From Pseudomonadota bacterium (lineage in GTDB: Bacteria; Pseudomonadota; Gammaproteobacteria; Steroidobacterales; SZUA-146), in the NCBI GenBank assembly GCA_039028935.1, contig JBCCHD010000004.1, positions 1-49,042 on the forward strand: a stretch of DNA of 49,042 nt. Reading direction: 5' to 3'. The first letter of the stretch is position 1, and each line of letters begins with the position of its first letter. Made by a program: the position numbers and the translations under genes. The notes beneath the pieces are model-generated. The model was given only the letters and a program-made list of their open reading frames with translations. It ran no database searches and was not told where the DNA came from. This document shows positions 33,703 through 42,559 of this stretch, in pieces.

Positions 33703-34731
33703 TTAGCGATCCTTCTTGGTTGGCGTGAGGGACGATTTGGCGGTATTGATGCGGGCCTTGAGCGACTCAATCGAAATCGGTTCATCGCCAGCGGGTGCCA
33801 AATAGTCGCGCTGATAGTAACTGTGGGCACCCGTGCGAAGGTGCGCACGCATGTCATGCCCTTCGCGACGTGCGCGCTCATGTCGCAAGGCGGGTAGATT
33901 AATCGGTGCCACTACGACTCGCTCGCCCGGCCCCGGATCGGCTTGCGCCAATACGCGGCCATCGTAATCTACCGCCATACTGCCGCCCGGCCAACAAAAT
34001 GGCGGATAGTGGGCAAATTCCGCGCCTTGATTAGACGCCACTACGTAGGCCGTGTTCTCGATTGCGCGCGTCTGATTGATCAATCCCCACCAGTTCATGG
34101 GTTCCGCCGTGCCCCATGGATTCATATACGCCGAGACCCGAATGATCACTTCGGCACCATTGAACCCGAGTTGCCGAATGGTCTCCGGAAACAGCCAGTC
34201 GTAACATATGGCGACACCGAGCCTACCGATGTCGGTCTCGACGACCGGAAACAAGTCGTCTTGATAATTCGCTAAGTCAGCCGGAGACGTATGCACCTCC
34301 CACGGTATCCACGTGTTGACCTTTCGGTAGCGACTCAAGATACCGGTTGGGCCGATTAGCACTGTTGTGTTGAACAGCGCACCGGGATAGCGTTCATCCA
34401 CTTCCAAGAAGGTGCCAGTTTGAATGTATACCCCGAGTTTCTTGGCTACCCGTTCGTATTGTTCGGTATGCTCGTTGGGAATCGGTAACGCCAGTTTCTC
34501 TTTGAGCGCCGACACCGTGGGATACGCCGGCACCGCATGGGCAAATTCGGGAAACACAAACAATCGCACGTCGTAGAACGGCTCGTAGCCGGCTACCGTT
34601 TGCTCCAGCATCTGGCACATGCGCCGAGTATTGGCGGCAATACCGCTGCGGTCTGCCGGCGCCTCGAAGTCGGTTTGACACGCTGCCGCGTAGTAGAGGT
34701 CTGTCATCTGGTGTTCCATCTGACGGCGCAT
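33703..34731 (-). CDS. Carbon-nitrogen hydrolase (nitrilase superfamily)
   Basis: A 342-residue cytoplasmic hydrolase with the nitrilase-superfamily triad Glu62 (FPEF), Lys137 (YRKVN) and Cys176 (ICYDWLFPE). Features such as AYMNPWG, NQTRAIENTAYV and FCWPGGSMAVDYDGRVLA point to the amidase side of the family (aliphatic amidase, formamidase or carbamoylase); the substrate cannot be fixed. ATGs at 34731 and 34707 are both possible, with AGAGG before the first and GGAA before the second. It heads an operon with the 1112-residue lipoprotein gene, three bases downstream, an unexpected pairing of a small-molecule amidase with an envelope protein. Confidence 0.9.
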   Translation of the reverse strand: MRRQMEHQMTDLYYAAACQTDFEAPADRSGIAANTRRMCQMLEQTVAGYEPFYDVRLFVFPEFAHAVPAYPTVSALKEKLALPIPNEHTEQYERVAKKLGVYIQTGTFLEVDERYPGALFNTTVLIGPTGILSRYRKVNTWIPWEVHTSPADLANYQDDLFPVVETDIGRLGVAICYDWLFPETIRQLGFNGAEVIIRVSAYMNPWGTAEPMNWWGLINQTRAIENTAYVVASNQGAEFAHYPPFCWPGGSMAVDYDGRVLAQADPGPGERVVVAPINLPALRHERARREGHDMRAHLRTGAHSYYQRDYLAPAGDEPISIESLKARINTAKSSLTPTKKDR

Positions 34732-34854
34732 GATCCTCTGCCCAGGCGACTGCCCAGCATCGATCGCTGCCCGATAATCAATCTAAAGAACCCATGATAA
34801 CGCCCCGCGCACGGCTTGTGTCCGACCTTCACACGACCATCACGAAAAACGGAC

Positions 34855-34880
34855 AAAAAAAAGCCCCGCGACGCGGGGCT
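34855..34880 (-). terminator. Rho-independent terminator of the VPLPA-CTERM gene
   Basis: Eight-base-pair stem AGCCCCGC/GCGGGGCT (34862-34869 with 34873-34880), three-base loop, and an eight-T run on the minus strand (A-run 34855-34862). It lies 22 bases after the stop codon and separates this gene from the nitrilase operon. Confidence 0.9.
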
Positions 34881-34901
34881 CATGGATCAAAGGTTAGACG
34901 C

Positions 34902-35480
34902 TTACGCTGAACGGCGACCCCGCACGGCGCGCAGGCCGATCAGGCCACTCAACATAAGCCATACGGCGCCCGGCAGCGGGACCTGCTGGAGGTCGATCGT
35001 GCCGTTGCCCGAAATCGTGTTGGTAAACGGGCCAGCCGGTCCGCCAAATGACGTGTCTTCTGATGTAAACCCGGTCGTCACAAGGTAATACGTTGTGCCG
35101 GCCGTAAGGCTAACGCCCGCGATTTCAGATGTGCCAGGGCCACCCGGGCCGTCGTCATCGGCCGCAATACCGTTCAGCAAGCCGTTGGTCGGATCAAACA
35201 CATCCGCGTACAAAAAGATCATGCCGTCGAACTGCGTGCCCGCCGAGTTCATACCCTGTGCAGACGTAATGTCATACAGACCGTCTTCGGACACAGTAAA
35301 CGTCTGTACAGAGTACAGCGTGGTGTCGAGATCAAGCATCGTAAACGTTGCGTTGGGGTGCATCCAGCTGCCGTCTGCGCTGGTTTCAGTATCACCCGAA
35401 TAACTGACTGTGTCCGCCGCAACGGTCGAGGCAAAACCAAACAAAGATGCGAGTGCAATCGCCTTGATAAATCGTGTCAT
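34902..35480 (-). CDS. VPLPA-CTERM sorting domain protein
   Basis: A 192-residue exported protein with a signal peptide (ALASLFGFASTVAA) and a C-terminal sorting tag: VPLPGAVWLMLSGLIGL followed by a basic RGRR end, the VPLPA variant of PEP-CTERM signals recognised by exosortases. The mature domain (about 22-165) resembles a bacterial pre-peptidase C-terminal (PPC)-like beta sandwich: TLYSVQTFTVSEDGLYDITS and AGVSLTAGTTYYLVTTGF. It has a strong ribosome binding site, GGGGGA, seven bases before ATG 35480, and its own terminator, so it is probably well expressed as a single gene. No exosortase or EPS genes are in the window. Likely surface- or matrix-associated. Confidence 0.87.
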   Translation of the reverse strand: MTRFIKAIALASLFGFASTVAADTVSYSGDTETSADGSWMHPNATFTMLDLDTTLYSVQTFTVSEDGLYDITSAQGMNSAGTQFDGMIFLYADVFDPTNGLLNGIAADDDGPGGPGTSEIAGVSLTAGTTYYLVTTGFTSEDTSFGGPAGPFTNTISGNGTIDLQQVPLPGAVWLMLSGLIGLRAVRGRRSA

Positions 35481-35822
35481 TACTTATCCCCCATTGTGGG
35501 CGTTATATCGTTATATAGTCTTCGGCGGAGGCATGTTGTTGTCAGTGTCGACAGCTGTACCCGGACTGCCCCACTTCTTTTAACGCCGGCCGCACGAATC
35601 GGCCTGTATGAGCCATTGTTCTCTTTTTGCTGGCTCGTTTTATGCTTGACAGTCTAGCACCGCCACGGCGAGATGCGACAATGTTTTGACATATTCCTCG
35701 CGATACGCCTAAGTCCTTGTGTGGCCGTTGTTGTCAGCGCCGTCGTCACACGGCCCAAAGTCCGACTTGCGCACCCGGTCGGCGCGAACACTCAGCCCGT
35801 GCCGGTGAATGTGGGGCTTGGC
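35481..35822. other. 342-bp spacer with no gene
   Basis: It holds the 5' region of the VPLPA-CTERM gene (minus strand; TATATAAC-type AT-rich sequence at 35509-35520 could be a -10) and the 3' region of the acyl-CoA ligase gene (minus strand). I find no clear terminator for the ligase and no structured RNA or open frame with protein-like composition. Confidence 0.45.
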
Positions 35823-37460
35823 TCAGGTCGCCGACTCGGCATAATGGTCCGCAAATTGTTCGCGAATCTTGAGCTTATTGAGCTTACCGGTTGCGGTGTG
35901 TGGCAACTCATCCACAAACACCACATCGTCCGGCATCCACCAGCTCGCCATTTTGCCGTCAAACCAGCCTTTGAGTTTCGCCGCGTCAAGATCGGACCCG
36001 GCTTTTTTCACCACGACCAGCAGGGGTCGCTCGGTCCACTTCGGGTGATTGATACCGACGGCCGCCGCTTCGGCGACACCGTCACAGCGCATGGCGATCT
36101 CCTCCAGCTCCAGTGAACTGATCCACTCACCGCCCGACTTGATCACGTCTTTTACGCGGTCGGTAATCTCCATGAAACCACGCGGGTCGATGGTGGCCAC
36201 ATCGCCGGTATCAAACCAACCGTCCTCACCATGCGCGTCACTCTCGTCGAGCTTAAAGTAGCCGCTGCAGACAAACGGACCACGCACTTTGAGCGTACCG
36301 AAATCGCTGCCGTTCCAGGGCAAGTCATTGCCTTGCGGATCGACGATCTTAATGTCGATGCCAAAGGGCGGACGCCCTTGCTTTGCACGCAGCGTGTCAA
36401 TTTCATCCGCTGCGACGTCCGGACACTCATGCAAATTAGGAGTAAACGTACCCAGCGGGCTCGTTTCGGTCATGCCCCAGGCATGGTGGACAAACACATC
36501 GTGTTTGTCGCGGAACGCATCCATGATTGACGTTGGACACGCTGCCCCACCCACAATTGTGCGTTTGAGTTTATCCAGCGTCAGGTTGTTTTGATCAAGG
36601 TACTCCAGGAGCGCCAGCCACACCGTGGGCACGCCCAGCGCCAGCGTCACGTCCTCGGTGTCCATCAGTTCATAAAGTGTGGCGCCATCCGCGAGTTTCG
36701 GCCCCGGAAGTATCAATTTGGCGCCAACAATTGGGGCCGCATACGGCACACCCCAGGCGTTGGCGTGAAACATCGGCACGACCGGTAACACGCAATCCTT
36801 GACGCTCAAATCGAAGATATTGGGCTGCAGGGAGGTCATGGTGTGCAGAAAATTGGAGCGATGGCTGTACAGCACACCTTTGGGATTCCCGGTGGTACCT
36901 GAGGTGTAGCACAACGAACTGGCTGACCGCTCGTCCACATCCGGCCAACGAAAATCATCCGCTTCGCCGCGAATCAACGACTCGTAGCAATACACGTTAT
37001 CCAGCCCGGTTTCGGGCATATGGGCTTCGTCGGTCAACACTATATAGCCCTTAACACCACCAAAATGGGCGTGCATTTTCTCAAACAGCGGAACAAACAG
37101 TGGATCGGTCAAAATCCACTCGTCCTCCGCGTGATTCACAATATGCAAGAGCTGCTCGGCAAACAGGCGCGGATTGATCGTGTGACACACGGCCCCCATG
37201 CATGGAATGGCGTAGTAGGCTTCAAAATGACGGTGGTCATTCCACGCCATCGTGGCCACGCGATCACCCTGCTTCACTCCGAGCCGCGTGAGGGCATTGG
37301 CCAATTTTCGCGCGCGACGGAAACACTCACCGTACGTGGTGCGGTGTCGAGGCGCGTCCTGCGTCACCGAAATAACCTCTACATTCGGGAATATCTTTTC
37401 CGTGTAGCGCAGAAACGACGTGATTACCAGCGGTTCATCCATCATCAGACCAGGCAGCAT
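35823..37460 (-). CDS. AMP-dependent acyl-CoA synthetase (medium/long-chain, AlkK-like)
   Basis: A 545-residue acyl-adenylating enzyme. Seen: P-loop-like [17 protein letters not shown], the [10 protein letters not shown] adenine-binding region, [15 protein letters not shown] and the late lysine motif [11 protein letters not shown]. The order and spacing fit fatty-acid CoA ligases of the AlkK/FadD3 type, converting a free fatty acid, ATP and CoA to acyl-CoA in the cytoplasm. The start is ATG 37460, six bases after an AGGAGG ribosome binding site; the open frame starts one codon earlier with TTG. It is separated from the TonB receptor gene by that gene's terminator, so it is independently transcribed. 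Chain-length preference cannot be read here. Confidence 0.92.
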   Translation of the reverse strand: MLPGLMMDEPLVITSFLRYTEKIFPNVEVISVTQDAPRHRTTYGECFRRARKLANALTRLGVKQGDRVATMAWNDHRHFEAYYAIPCMGAVCHTINPRLFAEQLLHIVNHAEDEWILTDPLFVPLFEKMHAHFGGVKGYIVLTDEAHMPETGLDNVYCYESLIRGEADDFRWPDVDERSASSLCYTSGTTGNPKGVLYSHRSNFLHTMTSLQPNIFDLSVKDCVLPVVPMFHANAWGVPYAAPIVGAKLILPGPKLADGATLYELMDTEDVTLALGVPTVWLALLEYLDQNNLTLDKLKRTIVGGAACPTSIMDAFRDKHDVFVHHAWGMTETSPLGTFTPNLHECPDVAADEIDTLRAKQGRPPFGIDIKIVDPQGNDLPWNGSDFGTLKVRGPFVCSGYFKLDESDAHGEDGWFDTGDVATIDPRGFMEITDRVKDVIKSGGEWISSLELEEIAMRCDGVAEAAAVGINHPKWTERPLLVVVKKAGSDLDAAKLKGWFDGKMASWWMPDDVVFVDELPHTATGKLNKLKIREQFADHYAESAT

Positions 37461-37524
37461 CAAACACCTCCTATCAATATGTTCTGCACGCGAGACATCT
37501 TTTTAACACATTCGCCTTAACCCA

Positions 37525-37551
37525 CAAAAAAGGGCCTGCATTGCAGGCCCT
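37525..37551 (-). terminator. Rho-independent terminator of the TonB receptor gene
   Basis: A nine-base-pair stem (37531-37539 with 37543-37551; AGGGCCTGC/GCAGGCCCT), three-base loop and a TTTTTT run on the minus strand. It begins 28 bases after the receptor stop codon and lies just upstream of the acyl-CoA ligase leader. Confidence 0.92.
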
Positions 37552-37578
37552 CTCTTGCAGCAGTGTGATGACGTCGAA

Positions 37579-39924
37579 TTAGAATTCGTACGTTGCTGAC
37601 AAGGTGAAAGTACGCGGTGGCGCCACAAACCCATAGAACGTGTTGGTGCTGAATGTGCTGCCCGACAATGGGTTATTACCCACATAGGTTAACACGCGCT
37701 CGTCGGTCAGATTGAGCCCCGACAACGCGAAAGTCCAGTTGTCGCTTTCCAGTGCGACACGGAAATTCCATTTTGCATAGGCGTCGATGTCATACAGCGG
37801 GTCCAGGTTAACATGAACATTTTGCTCCGATGAGTACGACATGTCGGCAGTCATGCGTAAATCATAATTACCGGTCAGCGGCCGATAGTAATCCACGGAC
37901 AGCGAACCGGTCAGCTTCGGCGTATATTGCCCCGACAGACCCGTGTAGTCGCAGAGGCGTTCGCCGTTGACAACCGCACCGTTGGGCACCTGCAGGTTGT
38001 AGCAGTTACCGTTCGCAAAATCGGTGAACTCATGATCGAGATACGCCAGTGAGAACGTAGATGACCAGTCATCAGCAATGGCCCAACGACCATCCAGCTC
38101 GATGCCTCGTGCACGTACCTCGCCGGCGTTGCCAACATTAAAGCCAATCTGACCGTCAAACTGACTGACCTGTAGATCGCTGTAATACGTGTTGTACGCC
38201 GAAATATTGGCTTCGACGCGGCCATCAGCAAACTTACCTTTCGCGCCAATTTCAACCGCGGTGGCGTTTTCCTGATCGAACTCAAACGAATCCGTGTTGT
38301 TACCTCGGGCGTCGTAGCCGCCGGCCTTAAACCCAGTGCTCGCGGAAATATAGCCCATCCAGTCATCATTCAAATCAAGCTGCATGTTAATGGACGGCGT
38401 AAAGGAGCCCTCGGTGCGCGAGCCGCGGAGATTGTGGCCCTCGAAGTTTTCACTTTGGAACCCGAACACCAAGTCGAACAGCGCCGGCGCCGCCGCGTTG
38501 GTGCTTAAGCCGGTAACTTCCAAAGTATTAGGCGCCAGATCAAAGACTTCTGCGATCCGCGACCCTGACTTATTTTCCCGCGTATAACGTCCACCGAGCG
38601 TCACGCGAAAGCGGTCTGACAAATTCAGCGTTGCTTCAGCAAACGCGGCGTAGAGCTCGGAATCAGCGACGTATGTGCGGGCAGCCCCTTGGTTAACCAG
38701 GTTGGTTAACAACGATGAGACAAGCGGTAGGATGCTGTCGGTGCGAACCCGCAGCATGTCTTGGAAAACCACATCGCTCTTTTGAAAAAACAGACCCGCC
38801 TGCCAGTCCACCCGTTCTCCGCCGGGTGAGGCCAATCGCAGTTCTTGACTGATTTGCTCATAGCCTTCGTTCATGGGCAAATCGAAAATCGGGGCACCGA
38901 CAAAATCACAATCGCAGATTTCGTCAAACGTGTATTCGACATACGCCGTGGTGGACGTCAGTGCGTTGCCGTTTGCGTAGTCAAATGTTCCGATCAGCGT
39001 GAAATTCAATAATTCGTTGTCGCTTTTCTCAAACGAATCGGACTGACGCTCGTAGTCGAGCTCGGTCTCGGTAATACCGAGAGGCTGGCCAAACAGACCC
39101 AATACCTGTGCGAAGGTGAGGCCGCCGCTTGCCGCGGTCGCATCATCTTGAATGACCTCGATCTGTCGGCCCGTCTGGTTGAATTCGTTCCATTCAACCT
39201 TCAGGTTCCACTCTTGTGTATCGGTCGGTGTGAACCGCAGTTGCGCCCGCACCGTGGCTTCGTCACGCGTCACCTCGTCTTCATTGCGCACGGTGTTTCG
39301 CACGTAGCCGTCTTCCTCGAAATAGCGCACAGACAGTCGGCCGGCAAGGTTGTCGGTGATGCCTTGGGAGAACACAAACCGTCCCTCGTATCCACCGAAA
39401 TCGGGATTGACTGTCAACGCCACCTTACCGGTACGCTCGTCGGTCGGCTTCGCGGTTGTCATGTTAAGGGCGCCGGCGATGGAGTTCTTACCGAACAAAA
39501 TACTCTGAGGCCCACGCAGCACCTCCACGCGAGCCAGATCGAACATCGGCGCCCGAATCAGCTGCTGACGTCCGTAGTACACGCCATCAATGTAGGTACC
39601 CACCGACTGCTCGAAGCCCTGGTTGTTGCTGGTGCCGATACCGCGAATGTACATCTGAGTACTGATGCCGGTCTCGGTGAGCTGAAAGTTTGGGACAAAA
39701 AGCTGCAGATCCTCGAGCTTGTCGATCCCCGCCTCTTCGAGCTTGGCGCCGCCGAGAGCATTAATCGAAATCGGCACGTCCTGGAGGCTTTCTTCTCGTT
39801 TTCGAGCGGTGACCACCACCTCTTCCAAGGCGGCCTGACCAAATGCGGGCAGCGACCAGCCAGCGGTGAGCACAGTGGCCACCGCCACGAAGGCGACGCC
39901 GATAATTTGTTTCGGGTTAGACAT
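37579..39924 (-). CDS. TonB-dependent receptor
   Basis: A 781-residue outer membrane receptor. The start at 39924 gives a good signal peptide (GVAFVAVATVLTAG, cleavage near AFGQA); an in-frame start at 39993 would add 23 residues without purpose. A TonB-box-like LEEVVVTARKREE follows directly, then the plug domain (VPISINALGG, QMYIRGIGTSNNQGFEQSVG, EVLRGPQSILFGKNSIAGAL) and a 22-strand barrel ending in LSATYEF. The AxKREExxQDVP plug start is typical of receptors from marine and sphingomonad-like genomes that take up varied organics; ligand unknown. It is divergent from a two-component system and may be its target. Its putative promoter carries a 14-bp palindrome. Confidence 0.95.
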   Translation of the reverse strand: MSNPKQIIGVAFVAVATVLTAGWSLPAFGQAALEEVVVTARKREESLQDVPISINALGGAKLEEAGIDKLEDLQLFVPNFQLTETGISTQMYIRGIGTSNNQGFEQSVGTYIDGVYYGRQQLIRAPMFDLARVEVLRGPQSILFGKNSIAGALNMTTAKPTDERTGKVALTVNPDFGGYEGRFVFSQGITDNLAGRLSVRYFEEDGYVRNTVRNEDEVTRDEATVRAQLRFTPTDTQEWNLKVEWNEFNQTGRQIEVIQDDATAASGGLTFAQVLGLFGQPLGITETELDYERQSDSFEKSDNELLNFTLIGTFDYANGNALTSTTAYVEYTFDEICDCDFVGAPIFDLPMNEGYEQISQELRLASPGGERVDWQAGLFFQKSDVVFQDMLRVRTDSILPLVSSLLTNLVNQGAARTYVADSELYAAFAEATLNLSDRFRVTLGGRYTRENKSGSRIAEVFDLAPNTLEVTGLSTNAAAPALFDLVFGFQSENFEGHNLRGSRTEGSFTPSINMQLDLNDDWMGYISASTGFKAGGYDARGNNTDSFEFDQENATAVEIGAKGKFADGRVEANISAYNTYYSDLQVSQFDGQIGFNVGNAGEVRARGIELDGRWAIADDWSSTFSLAYLDHEFTDFANGNCYNLQVPNGAVVNGERLCDYTGLSGQYTPKLTGSLSVDYYRPLTGNYDLRMTADMSYSSEQNVHVNLDPLYDIDAYAKWNFRVALESDNWTFALSGLNLTDERVLTYVGNNPLSGSTFSTNTFYGFVAPPRTFTLSATYEF

Positions 39925-40010
39925 ACACACGGACCTGCAGTTGTGAGGAAGAGACAAAACACCCGCGCGGATCTGCACAAGCCGCCTCAACACCCCTTGA
40001 CGAAGCCGTT

Positions 40011-40039
40011 ATTGTGCAATTGCCGGCCGGCAAGTGCAA
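40011..40039 (-). promoter_or_regulatory. Candidate TonB receptor promoter with operator-like palindrome
   Basis: On the minus strand TTGCAC (40039-40034), a 17-base spacer and CACAAT (40016-40011). Fourteen of the 17 spacer bases are the perfect palindrome TTGCCGGCCGGCAA (40020-40033), where a dimeric repressor or MerR-like activator could act. The start codon is 87 bases downstream. Confidence 0.5.
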
Positions 40040-40201
40040 CGCTGACTGTTGTTTTTTGGCGAATTTTTGTCCTACTCAAGGCGTGCATTGCCGCACCGCA
40101 TCACCGCAGACCGGGGTACCGCTGCGCGGATGACCCAAAGCGTGAGTTGGCCGCGCGAAATATTCTGCCCAACCAAGCGGTCGTTAGTGAATAAGAACGG
40201 T

Positions 40202-40223
40202 TTCGTGAACTCTTCGTGAGTTT
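40202..40223 (+). promoter_or_regulatory. Phased direct repeat, candidate response regulator site
   Basis: TTCGTGAACTC followed at once by TTCGTGAGTTT: two seven-base identical half sites, 11 bp apart, 39 bases before the favoured start of the response regulator gene. OmpR/PhoB-type regulators bind head-to-tail repeats with this spacing, so autoregulation is likely by inference. Confidence 0.5.
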
Positions 40224-40261
40224 TACCCGCTAATTTGAACCCCATGGATGTGAGATTTCAT

Positions 40262-40966
40262 ATGGCCAAGAACGCCCTCGTTATTGAAGATGAAGCCGAT
40301 ATCGCGGCGCTCATCAAACTGCATCTTCAGGATGTGTGCGACGATGTCACCCTAGCCCACAACGGGCGAGAGGGCATGGATCTGGCGCTATCGCGCGAGT
40401 GGGACCTGGTGTTGCTCGACCTGCAGTTGCCGGGCAAAGACGGACTGCAAATCTGCAAAGCACTTCGGGACGCTGGCAGTACCGTGCCGATTGTGATGAT
40501 CACCGCCAAAACGGCGGAGATCGATCGCGTGCTGGGGCTGGAACTGGGCGCCGACGATTATCTGACCAAACCGTTCAGCGTGCGCGAACTCGTCGCACGG
40601 GTCAAAGCGTTGTTTCGACGCAGTGAAATGGCCGAGCAAAAAGGCGCACCGCAGCAGATTTGCACGGGCGACCTGGTTATCGATCTGAATTCACGCGATG
40701 TGATGATCGGTGGCGGTTCCGTCACATTGACCGCCAAAGAGTTTGATCTGCTGGCCCATTTTGCGAGCCATCCGGGGGTGGTCTTCACCCGCTCTCAACT
40801 ACTCGATCAGGTTTGGGGCTACGGACACGACGGGTACGAGCACACGGTCAACACCCATATAAACCGTCTCCGCGGCAAAATTGAATCCGATCCCTCCTCA
40901 CCCTCGTTACTCACCACTGTGTGGGGAGTGGGTTACCGCTTTGGCCAACAAGCCGCACCGGCATGA
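40262..40966 (+). CDS. OmpR-family response regulator
   Basis: A 234-residue DNA-binding response regulator. The receiver domain has the acidic pair EDE near 9-11, phosphoacceptor Asp53 (LLDLQLPG), the T/K switch residues in MITAKT and YLTKPF, and is followed by an OmpR/PhoB winged-helix domain (SRDVMIGGGSVTLTAKEFDLL, RSQLLDQVWGY, VNTHINRLRGKIE, VWGVGYRF). The start at 40262 (MAKNALVIEDE) fits the family; ATG 40244 and TTG 40235 are alternatives. Its stop overlaps the histidine kinase start by four bases (ATGA), so the pair is translationally coupled. Confidence 0.95.
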   Translation: MAKNALVIEDEADIAALIKLHLQDVCDDVTLAHNGREGMDLALSREWDLVLLDLQLPGKDGLQICKALRDAGSTVPIVMITAKTAEIDRVLGLELGADDYLTKPFSVRELVARVKALFRRSEMAEQKGAPQQICTGDLVIDLNSRDVMIGGGSVTLTAKEFDLLAHFASHPGVVFTRSQLLDQVWGYGHDGYEHTVNTHINRLRGKIESDPSSPSLLTTVWGVGYRFGQQAAPA

Positions 40967-42429
40967 ACTCGCTGTTTTTACGTTCGGTTGCCGCTCTGCT
41001 CGGCATCCTAGTGTGTATCGGCCTTGCCACCGTTGGCATCACATGGTGGACCACAGAGCGTTATCAACAAGAAGTCACACAGCGACTTAATAAGACCATC
41101 GCCGATTACGTCGTCGCAACCCAAAACCTCATGGAAGAAGACCGCATCAACGAGAATGCGCTGAAAGACATTGCCCATATGGTGATGATCATCAATCCGT
41201 CAATCGAGGTCTATCTACTGGATCCTAAGGGCCAGGTGGTCGGCCACGCGCTTCCCGAGGGTGCCGTCGCCGATCAACCCATTGCGCTGGAGCCGGTGAA
41301 GCGCTTTATCGCCAACCCCGATCGCTTGCCCGTGTATGGGGATGATCCACGCAATCCTCAGGCGCAAAAAGTGTTTTCTGCTGCGCCGGTCATGAACGAT
41401 GCCGGAGACGTGACGGGGTATCTCTATGCGGTACTTGGCGGGGAAGCGCACATGGCGTCGGTGCGCGGACTACGCAACAGCCTCATCATAAAGAACGGCG
41501 TGGTGGCCGTAATGGCCATCATGTGCTTTGCGTTGCTTGCGGGGCTGCTTATTTTCTATCTCTTGACCCGCCGGCTGCATCGCCTGGTCGGCAGTTTCAA
41601 TGCGTTCCGAGATAACGGTTTCTCTGAGGTAGTCAATGCCGATCACCGCGCCGGTTCGCACGATGAAATCGATACGCTCGCCGTCACGTTCAACCGCATG
41701 TCGCGAAAAATTGTCGAGCAGATGTATGAGCTGCGGCAGACCGACCGGCGGCGACGTGAATTGATGCAGAACGTCTCACACGACTTGCGCACGCCGCTCG
41801 CGTCGATGCAAGGCTACATTGACACCCTGTACTTGAAGTACGACGAACTGAGCGAATCTCAGCGACGCGAGTATCTCGAAACCGCCGGCCGCCATGGCGA
41901 ACACCTCAGTAAACTTGTCAAAGAACTGTTTGAGCTTTCCAACCTCGACGCGGGCATTTTAAAAATCAAAGAAGAATCGTTTTCGATGGCCGAGCTCGTT
42001 CAAGACATTGTGCAAAAATTCAAACTCGATGCGGCACGGCGAGGCGTCACGCTGGAAATCGACATCGAAAAAACAGCGGCACTGGTATCCGCCGACATCG
42101 GCATGCTGGAACGCGTGCTCGAGAATCTGATTGATAATGCGCTCAAGCACACCGATTCAAATGGCATGGTGCGCGTGTGCTTGAAGAAACACGAAAACCG
42201 AGTGGTCACCACCGTGTTCGATAGCGGCGCGGGCATCAGCTCCGAAGATTTGCCTCGCATATTTGAGCGCACGTTTGTGTCCAGCAATGGCGACCCCAAT
42301 CGCCAGCGCGGCACGGGATTGGGCTTGGCCATCGTCAAAAAGATTCTCGACCTCCACAACAGCAAAATCGAAGTCGCGAGCAAACTCGGCCAGGGCTCCG
42401 CGTTTTCGTTCGCACTGAAGTGCGCCTAG
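40963..42429 (+). CDS. Sensor histidine kinase
   Basis: A 488-residue membrane kinase. One helix at about 8-28, a periplasmic sensor domain of about 145 residues (30-178; VYLLDPKGQVVGHALPEG looks PAS/Cache-like), a second helix at 179-201, a HAMP domain, then HisKA with His273 (NVSHDLRTPLASM) and a HATPase domain (NLIDNALKHT, DSGAGI, RIFERTF, GTGLGLAIVKK). It phosphorylates the coupled regulator. The signal is unknown; the divergent TonB receptor suggests a nutrient or metal. Start fixed by the ATGA overlap; the frame open to 40921 lies inside the regulator gene. Confidence 0.95.
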   Translation: MNSLFLRSVAALLGILVCIGLATVGITWWTTERYQQEVTQRLNKTIADYVVATQNLMEEDRINENALKDIAHMVMIINPSIEVYLLDPKGQVVGHALPEGAVADQPIALEPVKRFIANPDRLPVYGDDPRNPQAQKVFSAAPVMNDAGDVTGYLYAVLGGEAHMASVRGLRNSLIIKNGVVAVMAIMCFALLAGLLIFYLLTRRLHRLVGSFNAFRDNGFSEVVNADHRAGSHDEIDTLAVTFNRMSRKIVEQMYELRQTDRRRRELMQNVSHDLRTPLASMQGYIDTLYLKYDELSESQRREYLETAGRHGEHLSKLVKELFELSNLDAGILKIKEESFSMAELVQDIVQKFKLDAARRGVTLEIDIEKTAALVSADIGMLERVLENLIDNALKHTDSNGMVRVCLKKHENRVVTTVFDSGAGISSEDLPRIFERTFVSSNGDPNRQRGTGLGLAIVKKILDLHNSKIEVASKLGQGSAFSFALKCA

Positions 42430-42559
42430 GTCGTTTTCATCCTCGCATCGCCTCGATCCTTACGCGCCAGCCGACATACCCCCGCTCGCATTGCTAGATG
42501 ACACCACGCCGACGCGCTACCATGGTCGGGCACATGTGATTGCACAGTCGGAGGCCCCA

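Larger units (their letters stand above)
39925..40261. other. Divergent regulatory region between receptor and two-component genes
   Basis: A 337-bp spacer with no gene. It holds the candidate receptor promoter with its palindrome (40011-40039, minus strand) and, near the right end, the phased direct repeat upstream of the response regulator (40202-40223). Both sets of signals are described separately. Confidence 0.6.

Noticed and set aside
35304-35318. CTGT-N7-ACAG resembling an SOS box
   Set aside because: The spacer is seven bases, not eight, and it lies inside the coding region of the VPLPA-CTERM gene.
39148-40194. Plus-strand 348-codon frame opposite the TonB receptor
   Set aside because: It is antisense to a clearly recognised receptor and has shadow-like composition.
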